Of a stretch of 13,861 nt of DNA, positions 1 to 7,092 are shown piece by piece. The first letter of the stretch is position 1; every line of letters starts with the position of its first letter. The stretch is from JADFDG01 sp965232985 (GTDB taxonomy: Bacteria; Pseudomonadota; Gammaproteobacteria; Pseudomonadales; JADFDG01). The translations under genes were made by a program, and so were the position numbers. The notes under the pieces were generated by a model. That model saw nothing but the letters and a program-made list of their open reading frames with translations. It was not told where the DNA came from and did not search any database. The stretch covers positions 1 to 13,861 of the forward strand of contig CBDDRC010000014.1 in the NCBI GenBank assembly GCA_965232985.1. Reading direction: 5' to 3'.

Positions 1-1
1 C

Positions 2-1450
2 GTGATCTTCTGCACCGCGATCAACAAGGAGAAAAAATACATTTCCCGCGGCTTCGACGTCGGCGCCGTCGATTATCTGTTCAAGCCACTTGATACAGAC
101 GTGCTCAAGGCCAAGGTGCGGGCCTTTCTGGAATTGGATGCGCAAAAGCGCAACCTGCAGCAGATGGCCGTTGATCTGCTGCACGCCAGACAGCGGGCCG
201 ATATTGCCGCCAGCGAAGCACAAGCCGCGCGCGACCAGTTGCAGTCGCTGCTCGATTGCGCCCCGGTCATGGTGATCGCTACCGACAAGGAAGGGATTGT
301 CCAGTTCAGCAACACGCCGCCGGAGCAATCGGGCTACTGGCCTGCGCTCGGCTGTAACTGGCTGGCACCGGTGCCCACCGGGCAACGCCCGCCGCTGGAA
401 GCAATTTTCCGGGACGTGCTCACCACCGGCATATCGCGCTCGCATGAAACCAGCGTACCCGCCGAAAACCGCGGCTACCGGTTCTTTCTGAACCATGTGG
501 GGCCGATGCGGCACGGCACGGATATTGTCGGCGCGGTAATCGTCTCGCGCGACATAACCGACCAGAAGCGCATCCAGACCGAACTGGAGGCAAGCCAGCG
601 CCTTGCCACGGTAGGATCGCTCGCCGCCGGTGTCGCGCACGAACTCAATACACCTATCCAATTTGTCGGTGACAGCCTGGATTTTCTGCGCGATACAGCC
701 ACCGATATATTCAACCTCATCGACCGGCTGCTGGCTGTGCACAACGCGATTACCGAAAACGCCACGCAGACAGACATCGATGCAGCCGCGGCCGCCGCCA
801 CCACCGCGATGACAGCGGCCGACCTTCCCTACCTGCGCGAGTCCGTGCCCAAGGCCCTCATGCTCAGCATCGACGGACTCGACCGCGTGGCCACGATCGT
901 CCGCTCAATGCAGGAGTTTTCTCGGCCAGACCAGCAGAATATGGCGCCAACGGATCTCAATCGCGCCATTCAGCATACGCTCGCCGTCGGATGCAATGAA
1001 TACAAGCACATTGCCGACCTGCAGACAGATTTCGGCGAGCTGCCGCTCGTCATCTGTCATCCCGCCGACATCAGTCGGGCTGTACTGAACATCGTCATCA
1101 ATGCCGCGCACGCCATTGGCGATGTCGTCAAGGGCACTCAGGACAAGGGGAAAATCGTCGTCACAACACACCTCGATAAAACCGATGCTGTTATTTCGAT
1201 CAGCGATACCGGCGGCGGCATTCCGGAAAATGTCCGCGAACGTATTTTCGATCCGTTCTTCAGCACCCGGGAAGTCGGCAAGGGTGCCGGTCAGGGCCTG
1301 GCGATCGCCTGGGCGATCGTGCGGGAAAAACACGGTGGCGAACTGAGTTTCCAGACCCGCATCGGCGACGGAACCACTTTTCTGATCCGTATTCCGGTCG
1401 CCGGACGTTTTGCGAATCGCGAAGCACGTGCGCTCAGCCCTCCTCAATAG
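2..1450 (+). CDS. Receiver-PAS-histidine kinase hybrid protein, 5' truncated by window edge
   Basis: This is the C-terminal 482 residues of a cytoplasmic sensor kinase; no membrane segment is visible. The first ~46 residues are the back half of a receiver domain, with the conserved Thr in FCTAIN and the Lys in DYLFKPLD. The phospho-acceptor Asp lies upstream of the window. A helical, coiled-coil-like linker (~46-85) leads to a PAS/PAC module (~80-192, ending VSRDITDQKR). The DHp domain has its H-box AGVAHELNTPIQF with His213. The ATPase domain has N-box NIVINAAHAI (363-372), G1 box DTGGGIP (Asp402), F box FDPFFSTRE and G2 box GAGQGLAIA. All kinase landmarks are intact, so autophosphorylation is expected. 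A receiver N-terminal to a PAS-kinase usually takes phosphate from another kinase. The GTG at position 2 is not a real start, since the receiver fold is already under way. The signal sensed and the partner are unknown. The gene overlaps the tail of the convergent autotransporter gene by 7 bp. Confidence 0.92.
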   Translation: MIFCTAINKEKKYISRGFDVGAVDYLFKPLDTDVLKAKVRAFLELDAQKRNLQQMAVDLLHARQRADIAASEAQAARDQLQSLLDCAPVMVIATDKEGIVQFSNTPPEQSGYWPALGCNWLAPVPTGQRPPLEAIFRDVLTTGISRSHETSVPAENRGYRFFLNHVGPMRHGTDIVGAVIVSRDITDQKRIQTELEASQRLATVGSLAAGVAHELNTPIQFVGDSLDFLRDTATDIFNLIDRLLAVHNAITENATQTDIDAAAAAATTAMTAADLPYLRESVPKALMLSIDGLDRVATIVRSMQEFSRPDQQNMAPTDLNRAIQHTLAVGCNEYKHIADLQTDFGELPLVICHPADISRAVLNIVINAAHAIGDVVKGTQDKGKIVVTTHLDKTDAVISISDTGGGIPENVRERIFDPFFSTREVGKGAGQGLAIAWAIVREKHGGELSFQTRIGDGTTFLIRIPVAGRFANREARALSPPQ

Positions 1451-4400
1451 TTGTATTCGAAGCGCAGCGACACTGCCTTGCCGATGTAGCCATCCTTCAC
1501 GGTAAGGTCGCCACCGAGTTTCACTTTCACCCCCGATTGCCCTTGGTATTCGACCGCGAGCATCGCCAACACCCGGTTGGCGGAAGACGCACTGCCTTCG
1601 GAAACAAAGACCGGGCTGCCGGTGAGGAAGTACGACAGGATTTGTGTCTGATCCTGAACAAAGTCATGCCACAACATCAGATCCAGGCTGGGCTTCAGGA
1701 TATTGCCGCCGGCCGTCTCATACTCCTTGTTGATCTGCGCGCCGACGCCGGCCTCGCCTTCTTCATAGGCTTGCTTGCCGACCCCAAGCGCGCTACTGAA
1801 CAGCGTGCCGTCACCCTGTTCCGTGTAGCCATCAATAGCGAGCCTCAGGTAGGAGGCCGCGATCTGCGGCTGCAGTTCCCAGCCGGTCATGGCGACCTTA
1901 CGCCGCAGCAGCACGTTCATGCCCTGCTGCTGGCTGTCATACCCTGCCGTGATCTGCTCGGTGCCCGCGAAGCGCAGCTGGTCATTGTTCCAGGTACCCA
2001 TGCTCAACACCGCCTCCGCGCCGAGCGCCCCGGACTCCCACTTGCCATACAGCGAATAAATGGTCGCGTCGCGCTCAACGGTGTTGCCGGTGCCGGTTTC
2101 GTCGGCGCTGGCCCGGGCCATGCTGACCGCCAGACCCAGACGCAGGCCATCCGCGAAGGTGCCATCGGCACCGATGGTCGCCGTGCTGCCATCGGCATCG
2201 AAACCTGCCACACCGGCGGCGGCATCCTGGGAGGACTGTGTCGCCCGCGCGTCCACCCACAGTGTCTGCGAACCCGTATCCATGGGATCACCGGAGTTCT
2301 CGCCGTCGAAGGTGGCAAGCAACCGGCGGCGCACGCTGCTGGCGACCATGTTCGCGGCCATGCGCGGGGCTTCACGCATCATGTCCGAAACTATCGGCCC
2401 CCAGGTATCAGGGTTGCCGTTCAGATCGATGTGGTTGCCCGAATAGTCGTTCGGATCGACAACGGCAACCGGTTCGGTGCCAGGATCGGTGCTGGCAACC
2501 GGTTCGACGACCGGATCCGCACTGACCACCGGTTCAACGGCCGGATCCACATTGACTACCGGTTCTGCAGCCGGCTCAACAATGACCACCGGATCGACAG
2601 GGGTACCGGCAACCGCTGCCTCACAGGCGCTAAGACCATTCGCGCTCAAGCCCGCATCCGCGCACGCAACCTGCTGAAAGGTCACACCGATCTCGCCCAC
2701 CGGCAGGCCGGGTGTAAAGACGGCGCTGAGCAGGGGGCCGACCGCAAGACTGATCGCTTCGGTATTGGCCGTCAGCGTGCCGGCCTTCAACATCAGGTAT
2801 TCATAGCCCGTCGCATCCGCCTGGATCGCGGCACCGAGCGTTGGCGACACGCGGACGCGGATGATCGTGCCATCCTCGATCATCGCCGCGCCGGATACCT
2901 TCCAGTAGGCATCACCGACAGACAGCAGCGGCGAGGCCGTATCCAGCAGGGCGCGCAGCTCGCTGCCGACGTGCGTGGTCAGGCTCGCAATATCAAGCCG
3001 GCCTGTGATCAAGCCGCTGTTGTTGATCGCAATGTTACCGAAGGCCGCATGGTCGTCACCAACGATGGTGCCGGTGTTGACCACATCGACGAAGGCGTTG
3101 CCGATGGCCTCAATGGCGTTGCCCCTGCTGTTGACAAGGCCGGCATTGCTGATCGTCGTGTTGCCGAATGCAAATATCGCTGCATTGATCTCACTGTCTG
3201 CGGAGCGGTTGCTGGCGCTGTCGATGATGCCGCTGGTCGCATCAATCGTGATGGCCGCAGTACCCTGCGTGAGAACACCGATACTGTACGAAGATGCCGC
3301 GCCATTGCTGACCAGGAAGGAGCCGTTGGTCAGCGCAACGTTCATTACCGCAGCCCCCCCTCCGCTCAAGGCCACACTGCCGAGCGACGCGTTGCCTGCA
3401 TCAATGCTGCTGCCGTCCAGCGAGAGATCCAGTTGGCCAATACCTTCGGTAACGATTCCCCCGAACGTCCCGCTCGGGCCGGTAGCGGCGATGGTCGAGT
3501 TCCCGGTAAGGGAAATAGTCGCGAAATTGCCATTCGCAACCCGGATACCTCTGGCATCGCCAGCCGCATCGACGGCAATCGACGAGCCGTCGGCCAGCGC
3601 GATGCCGAGCACGTCGAAACCATCCGCGATAACGCCGGCAGGAATACCTTGGCCACTCACCGTCACTGCGGTATTGCGCAGTGACAGGTCGATGCTCTCA
3701 ACGGCGTTGAAAACCATGCCGGCACTTTCACCGGCGGCACTGGTGGCCGCCACGTTACTGTCCTGCAACATCACCGTGGCCGCCGTCGCATTGGACACGG
3801 CGAGCGCCTGACTCAAAACCAGAGCGTTGCTGGTAAGGTTGCTGCCGTCCAGAGAAATGTTGAGCTGGCCGATATCTTCGGCAGATATCCCGTAGAACGT
3901 CCCGATTGGCCCGGTGGCAGTGATCGTCGAATTTCCGCTGAGGAAAACCGTTGCCAGATTGCCGGTTGCGAGCCGGATACCGCTGGCATCGTCGGCCGCA
4001 TCGACGGCAATCGACGAGCCGTCGGCCAGCGCGATGCCGAGCACGTCGAAACCATCCGCGATGACACCGGCAGAGATGCCTGCACCGGTCGCTGTCACCG
4101 CAGTATTGCGCAGTGACAGGTCGATGCTCTCAACGGCGCTGAAGTCCATGCCGGCGCCCGTGCCGGCCGCACTGGTGGCCGCCACGCTACTGTCCTGCAA
4201 CATCACCGTAGTCGCCGTTGCATTGGACACAGCAAGAGCCTGGCTCAACGCCAGACCGCTGCTGGTGAGGCTGCTGCCGGTCACGCCGATATCGACGAAG
4301 CCGACGGCGTCCGTCCGGATGGCGCGCGCCTCGTTACCTGCCGTTGCGGATACAACCGAGTCATTGACGGAAATAACACCTGCAATCGCACTTTGGACAT

Positions 4401-5961
4401 CCACGCCTGTTGAATCCATGTCGGCGCTGCTCGTCAGCGTCGAGCTGTCGAGCGTTACCTGCAGGTAACCCCCGTCGACTGCGAAGATGCCGGCCGCGTA
4501 ATCACCGGTCGCTGAAAGCTGTGCCGCATTGCGTATGTTGACGGTGCCGGATTCCGAGGCGCCCTGCATGATCACCGCACTGGTCGGCACGTAGCTGCGC
4601 GCCGCCGTACTGGTGCCACTCACGTCGATCAAGGCCGCATCAATCGTGATGGTCACCGTATCAATTGCCTGCGCGCCGATACCGACCGTGATGTATTGCC
4701 CAGCGGCATGGATCGACGACCCCTCATTCAGCGTGACGCTCGCGGAATCGCCACCGGTGCCCGCAGAATCCAGCAGTGCAATACCGGCAGTGACGCCAGG
4801 CCCGGCGCTACGGATGGTTGAACCACCGGTAACCAGCGCACTGGTGTTGCCGAATACCTGCTCAACATGAATGCCCGAAGCTTCGCTACCGGCAAGCGAA
4901 GTGGTATCAACCGTAACCCCATCGAGCACCACATCTGCGCTGGCGGCATCCAAGACATTCACACCGAGTGCGCGGCCAAAAGCATCGACCGTAATCGCGC
5001 TGGCGGCCAGATTTACGCTCGCATTGCCATCCACGTCACCAAGGTAAACGCCGAACGCATCATCACCGCTGCTGGTCGCGCTGATGGAAGAACCCGCACC
5101 GAGCGTCACCGTGGCATCACGCAGGGCAATCGCACCGATGCCAACCGACATGCCGGCTGCCAAGGTGGCAATCGTGCCGTTTTCCAGCGTGGCATTGAAA
5201 TCCCCCAGATAGTCACCGCCGATCGCACCATGCATGCCCTGGCGTAAAATTCCGAATGCGGTTCCCGCATCGGCGGTCACCGTCAAACTGCCGCCATTGA
5301 CCAGAACGGACTGAGCGACGGCGCTGTCGCCATTGAGCATGAGGTCAATGCCATGCACTTCGCCGGTATAGGCACCGGCATCAAGCGAAATCGCCGCACC
5401 GTTGAGCGTGACTGTTTGCGAACCCGTCGCGTAATCGCCGTAGACGGCCATCGTGACGAGGCTGCGCACATCGGCGCCGGCAAGATCAATTACCGCTGTG
5501 TTGTTGATGGTAATGCTGTGCACGCCGACATCTGCAGATGCAGAATCCACGAAGGATCTGTCGGCGATTGCGCGCGCAAGCACGGCGCCGTCAGCAGCGG
5601 CGATCGTTCCGTCGATGACAATTCCGAGAGAGGCCCTGATGTCGGTGGCGCTGATCGCTTCGACAGCACCGGAAAGCGTCGCCCCGTTGCTCACCGCTAC
5701 CGCTGCATTCTGCCAGGGGCCGCCCACTGTCACGACATCGCCCGTCTCGTTTGCAGCAATCACGATATCGGCATTGTCCTGATCTATGCCAGGCGTCACT
5801 GCCAGTGCGCCGGATGAGAGCATGGCAATGGCGGCACTCATTGCCAGCGCGAGTGGTGCCCGCCGGAAGACGCGACGCTGCACACAGCCAGGGCTCATAC
5901 GCGCGCAGATGTGCGCAGCACGAGAACGACGAATTTTGTGAAAGCGGACTTTGAATTTCAT
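1444..5961 (-). CDS. Large type Va autotransporter, adhesin-like
   Basis: A 1505-residue protein expected to reach the cell surface by the autotransporter (type Va) route. The chosen start is ATG at 5961, which opens a basic N-terminus (MKFKVRFHKIRRSR). An in-frame TTG at 5985 has no ribosome site. Residues 1-54 form a long signal peptide: an Arg-rich region, a hydrophobic stretch (APLALAMSAAIAML) and a cleavage site after SSGALA. The passenger (~55-1115) is low-complexity, rich in Ala, Ser, Thr, Gly, Val and Asp. It has repeated beta-helix-like strands of the form xVxLxxSxIxA and no protease or other catalytic motif. Its only two Cys flank a short segment near its end (ACADAGLSANGLSACEA). 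A Pro/Glu/Val repeat linker (~1118-1172) precedes a helix and a barrel of ~270 residues, from LWVDARATQ to the aromatic terminus RFEYNY. Known passengers of this look are often adhesins or biofilm factors; that role is inferred. The gene stands alone, with its own upstream region. Confidence 0.9.
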   Translation of the reverse strand: MKFKVRFHKIRRSRAAHICARMSPGCVQRRVFRRAPLALAMSAAIAMLSSGALAVTPGIDQDNADIVIAANETGDVVTVGGPWQNAAVAVSNGATLSGAVEAISATDIRASLGIVIDGTIAAADGAVLARAIADRSFVDSASADVGVHSITINNTAVIDLAGADVRSLVTMAVYGDYATGSQTVTLNGAAISLDAGAYTGEVHGIDLMLNGDSAVAQSVLVNGGSLTVTADAGTAFGILRQGMHGAIGGDYLGDFNATLENGTIATLAAGMSVGIGAIALRDATVTLGAGSSISATSSGDDAFGVYLGDVDGNASVNLAASAITVDAFGRALGVNVLDAASADVVLDGVTVDTTSLAGSEASGIHVEQVFGNTSALVTGGSTIRSAGPGVTAGIALLDSAGTGGDSASVTLNEGSSIHAAGQYITVGIGAQAIDTVTITIDAALIDVSGTSTAARSYVPTSAVIMQGASESGTVNIRNAAQLSATGDYAAGIFAVDGGYLQVTLDSSTLTSSADMDSTGVDVQSAIAGVISVNDSVVSATAGNEARAIRTDAVGFVDIGVTGSSLTSSGLALSQALAVSNATATTVMLQDSSVAATSAAGTGAGMDFSAVESIDLSLRNTAVTATGAGISAGVIADGFDVLGIALADGSSIAVDAADDASGIRLATGNLATVFLSGNSTITATGPIGTFYGISAEDIGQLNISLDGSNLTSNALVLSQALAVSNATAATVMLQDSNVAATSAAGESAGMVFNAVESIDLSLRNTAVTVSGQGIPAGVIADGFDVLGIALADGSSIAVDAAGDARGIRVANGNFATISLTGNSTIAATGPSGTFGGIVTEGIGQLDLSLDGSSIDAGNASLGSVALSGGGAAVMNVALTNGSFLVSNGAASSYSIGVLTQGTAAITIDATSGIIDSASNRSADSEINAAIFAFGNTTISNAGLVNSRGNAIEAIGNAFVDVVNTGTIVGDDHAAFGNIAINNSGLITGRLDIASLTTHVGSELRALLDTASPLLSVGDAYWKVSGAAMIEDGTIIRVRVSPTLGAAIQADATGYEYLMLKAGTLTANTEAISLAVGPLLSAVFTPGLPVGEIGVTFQQVACADAGLSANGLSACEAAVAGTPVDPVVIVEPAAEPVVNVDPAVEPVVSADPVVEPVASTDPGTEPVAVVDPNDYSGNHIDLNGNPDTWGPIVSDMMREAPRMAANMVASSVRRRLLATFDGENSGDPMDTGSQTLWVDARATQSSQDAAAGVAGFDADGSTATIGADGTFADGLRLGLAVSMARASADETGTGNTVERDATIYSLYGKWESGALGAEAVLSMGTWNNDQLRFAGTEQITAGYDSQQQGMNVLLRRKVAMTGWELQPQIAASYLRLAIDGYTEQGDGTLFSSALGVGKQAYEEGEAGVGAQINKEYETAGGNILKPSLDLMLWHDFVQDQTQILSYFLTGSPVFVSEGSASSANRVLAMLAVEYQGQSGVKVKLGGDLTVKDGYIGKAVSLRFEYNY
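2468..2597 (-). repeat. 30-bp tandem repeat coding the pre-barrel linker
   Basis: The octamer ACCGGTTC recurs exactly every 30 bp at 2468, 2498, 2528 and 2558, with a degenerate ACCGGATC at 2588. Read on the minus strand, each unit codes ten residues of the pattern VVxxDPxxEP (VVNVDPAVEP, VVSADPVVEP, VASTDPGTEP). The array lies between the passenger and the beta-barrel of the autotransporter. A Pro-rich, negatively charged segment there would act as an extended spacer. In-frame tandem units are prone to change copy number by slippage without disturbing the reading frame. Confidence 0.85.
3405..4268 (-). repeat. 432-bp direct duplication inside the autotransporter passenger
   Basis: Two adjacent copies, about 3405-3836 and 3837-4268, are offset by exactly 432 bp (144 codons). 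A 68-bp block is identical at 3563-3630 and 3995-4062, and a 36-bp block is identical at 3671-3706 and 4103-4138. The rest has diverged moderately. Both copies code shared peptides such as VLSQALAVSNAT / LALSQALAVSNAT, AVESIDLSLRNTAV and GFDVLGIALADGSSIAVDA. A weaker third relative may precede copy B (the VDIGVTGSSLTSS segment). The frame is kept throughout, so the passenger was lengthened by a whole repeat. Confidence 0.9.
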
Positions 5962-5998
5962 GGCACACCATCCGGGTGAGAGCAATTTCGGTGGGCCA

Positions 5999-6028
5999 TT
6001 AATAGCGTCACACCTACTCGCACGACAA
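5999..6028 (-). promoter_or_regulatory. Candidate sigma70 promoter of the autotransporter gene
   Basis: On the minus strand a TTGTCG (6028-6023) is followed after 18 bp by TATTAA (6004-5999). The match to the -35 and -10 consensus is partial. The predicted transcript start near 5992 gives a leader of about 30 nt before the ATG at 5961. The ribosome site in that leader (GGATGG, about 7 nt before ATG) is weak. The call rests on pattern and position only. Confidence 0.3.
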
Positions 6029-6078
6029 ATTCACATTGTCGGCATGAATGGCGTCACTCAATGAGCGTGATCAATCGT

Positions 6079-6096
6079 TTTCACTGTGCAGTGAAA
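6079..6096. promoter_or_regulatory. 18-bp palindrome upstream of the autotransporter, possible operator
   Basis: TTTCACTG, two bases (TG), then CAGTGAAA: perfect 8-bp arms. The centre lies about 95 bp upstream of the candidate autotransporter start and about 126 bp before its ATG. The size and symmetry suit a dimeric helix-turn-helix regulator acting as an upstream activator site. It does not match CRP, FNR or Fur consensus sequences well. The regulator is unknown. Confidence 0.35.
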
Positions 6097-6480
6097 CCGC
6101 GCTCACGATGCATTTTTTGTTGGGGGCGCCGATAGCTTGACGCACGCTTGGCAGGCATTTTGGTGGTGCCGAAATTCTGGCGCACACCCCGGCACGCACT
6201 GGCAAAACGAAGGGTTTTGATGAGCGCTTTTCCCGATGCAGTCCCGGATCAGGACATCCGCTCATTCACCCGGGTAGATAATTTTCAGGCAATCCTGGAA
6301 TTGAGACGATTTTTCTCATGCCCGGCCCTGCGAAGCCGGAGCAATCCGTTACCGACTCGACGGCCTCCCGGCGACACAAGCGCCGCAGATGCCCGACGAA
6401 TGGTCAAGCCGGGATGCGTAAATGTGATGATGGTCACGTTTCTTCAGGTTTGCCTGGCTAAACGCCCTGCCGGGCGCGCC
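6097..6480. other. Intergenic stretch without a convincing gene
   Basis: About 380 bp between the autotransporter's regulatory region and the receiver-gene terminator. Open frames here (for example plus-strand ATG at 6220, and a minus-strand frame 6265-6071) have Arg/Pro-rich, unpatterned products. The plus-strand frame runs through the terminator hairpin into the tail of the opposite gene, so neither is called. The only strong element is the CRP-like site at 6420-6441. GCACGC-nn-TGGCA occurs at 6142 and loosely again at 6192. A small RNA or a long autotransporter leader could lie here, but no clear promoter and terminator pair frames one. Confidence 0.5.
6420..6441. promoter_or_regulatory. 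Near-consensus CRP (cAMP receptor protein) type binding site
   Basis: The sequence reads AAATGTGA, six bases, TCACGTTT. The E. coli CRP consensus is AAATGTGA-N6-TCACATTT, so 15 of 16 half-site positions agree and the spacing is exact. It lies in the intergenic region about 40 bp from the minus-strand terminator of the receiver gene and about 440 bp upstream of the candidate autotransporter start. I could not place a good -10 box at the usual CRP distances on either strand, so the promoter it serves is unknown. CRP-family relatives such as Vfr or Clp bind similar sequences. Confidence 0.55.
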
Positions 6481-6510
6481 AATAAAAACGCCGCCTTACA
6501 GGCGGCGTTT
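6481..6510 (-). terminator. Rho-independent terminator of the CheY/PilH-like gene
   Basis: A perfect 10-bp stem (AAACGCCGCC at 6486-6495 with GGCGGCGTTT at 6501-6510) closes a 5-nt loop. Read on the minus strand it is followed by TTTTTATT, the usual U-tract. It begins about 20 bp past the stop codon of the receiver gene. On the plus strand no U-run follows, so it is one-directional. Confidence 0.9.
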
Positions 6511-6529
6511 GGACTCGAAGCAGCGACTC

Positions 6530-6898
6530 TCAGCGGGCCGCCAGCAACGTGTTGATTTTGGATATCAATTCCTGTTCGTTCGGCGGCTTGGTGATATAAC
6601 CACTGGCGCCCTGACGCTCCCCCCAGACCCGGTCGGTCTCTTGATCCTTGGTGGTGACCAGAATGACCGGTATATGCTCGGTCTTGGGGTTCTTGGTGAT
6701 CTTGCGGGTAGCCTGAAAGCCATTGAGCTCGGGCATGACCACATCCATGAGCACCAGATCCGGCAATTCTTTTTCGGCCAGCTCGACACCACGCAGGCCG
6801 TTGTCGGCCGTTACTGTTACATGACCATGGGCTTCAAGGAGCTTGACCAGATTCGCGAGCTGCGTCGGCGAATCGTCGACAACAAGAATGCGCGCCAT
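6530..6898 (-). CDS. Single-domain CheY/PilH-like response regulator
   Basis: A 122-residue receiver with no output domain. The acidic pair Asp8-Asp9, phospho-acceptor Asp52 (LVLMDVVMP), Thr82 (ILVTT) and Lys104 (YITKPP) are all present, so it should accept phosphate. The sequence style (ARILVVDDSPTQ, KTEHIPVILVTTKDQETDRVWG) is that of PilH and related stand-alone receivers that tune type IV pilus or chemotaxis phosphorelays. That specific role is inferred, as no pilus or che genes are visible. ATG 6898 is chosen because GGAGG lies 8 nt before it; the in-frame GTG at 6904 would leave only 2 nt. The gene is divergent from ompR with about 190 bp between them, is monocistronic, and ends at a strong terminator. 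A possible phosphate donor in the window is the hybrid kinase, but this cannot be shown from sequence. Confidence 0.93.
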   Translation of the reverse strand: MARILVVDDSPTQLANLVKLLEAHGHVTVTADNGLRGVELAEKELPDLVLMDVVMPELNGFQATRKITKNPKTEHIPVILVTTKDQETDRVWGERQGASGYITKPPNEQELISKINTLLAAR

Positions 6899-6963
6899 TT
6901 TCACTGCCTCCGGGTTGCCTGGCCTGTCCTTGCCTCATTGCGCGTAAGGCCAAGGCCGGCGGC

Positions 6964-6972
6964 AGCATAGCA
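6964..6972 (-). promoter_or_regulatory. Candidate extended -10 promoter for the receiver gene
   Basis: On the minus strand the sequence reads TGC-TATGCT, an extended -10 element (TGn plus a hexamer near TATAAT). It lies about 65 bp upstream of the ATG at 6898. No good -35 box is seen at 17 bp, which fits an extended -10 promoter but also weakens the call. It lies in the shared region between the divergent receiver and ompR genes. Confidence 0.3.
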
Positions 6973-7071
6973 CGCGTCCACCAACACTCCGACCGCCGCC
7001 TGTGTGGCAAAATACGCCGGTTGGCAATATTGAACGCGGGTGCCGGGTGGCGCCGCGCCAAGGAAACTGCA

Positions 7072-7092
7072 ATGGAAAACTACCGCGCATGA
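7072..7092 (+). other. Six-codon micro-ORF overlapping the ompR start
   Basis: ATG at 7072 opens the peptide MENYRA, closed by TGA at 7090-7092 that overlaps the ompR start as ATGA. The micro-ORF has the better ribosome site: AAGGA at 7060-7064, 7 nt before its ATG. The ompR ATG itself has only a weak GGAAAA about 9 nt upstream. Ribosomes finishing the micro-ORF could restart at ompR. The peptide resembles the E. coli OmpR N-terminus (MQENYK) in another frame. Confidence 0.4.

Noticed and set aside
1537..3684. A 715-codon plus-strand open frame opposite the autotransporter
   Set aside because: It is antisense to a well-supported gene with signal peptide, repeats and barrel. Its Arg/Gly/Ile-rich product mirrors the repeats and matches no family; stop codons are rare there because of the base composition.
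2975..3811. A 278-codon plus-strand frame opposite the passenger, with hydrophobic stretches
   Set aside because: Its Ala/Leu/Pro-rich content is the complement of the Ala/Ser/Asp-rich passenger codons. It has no ribosome site and no domain.
2468..4268. The autotransporter repeats taken as a CRISPR array or mobile element
   Set aside because: They are in-frame coding repeats without unique spacers, terminal inverted repeats or a transposase.
6068..6075. A possible FNR-type site around TGATCAAT
   Set aside because: Only one half-site (ATCAA) resembles FNR's TTGAT-N4-ATCAA, and no partner lies at the right spacing.
6071..6265. A 64-codon minus-strand frame upstream of the autotransporter
   Set aside because: It is short and without family features, and it covers the palindrome region, which looks regulatory.
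6148..6555. A plus-strand frame of 135 codons (or 111 from ATG 6220) in the gene-free stretch
   Set aside because: It runs through the receiver gene's terminator hairpin and into that gene's end. The product has no recognisable pattern, and only a weak GAAGGG precedes the 6220 start.
7003..7031. A sigma70 promoter for ompR (TGGCAA, 17 bp, AATATT)
   Set aside because: Both hexamers match poorly and another register is equally possible. A promoter must exist near here, but the position is not supported.
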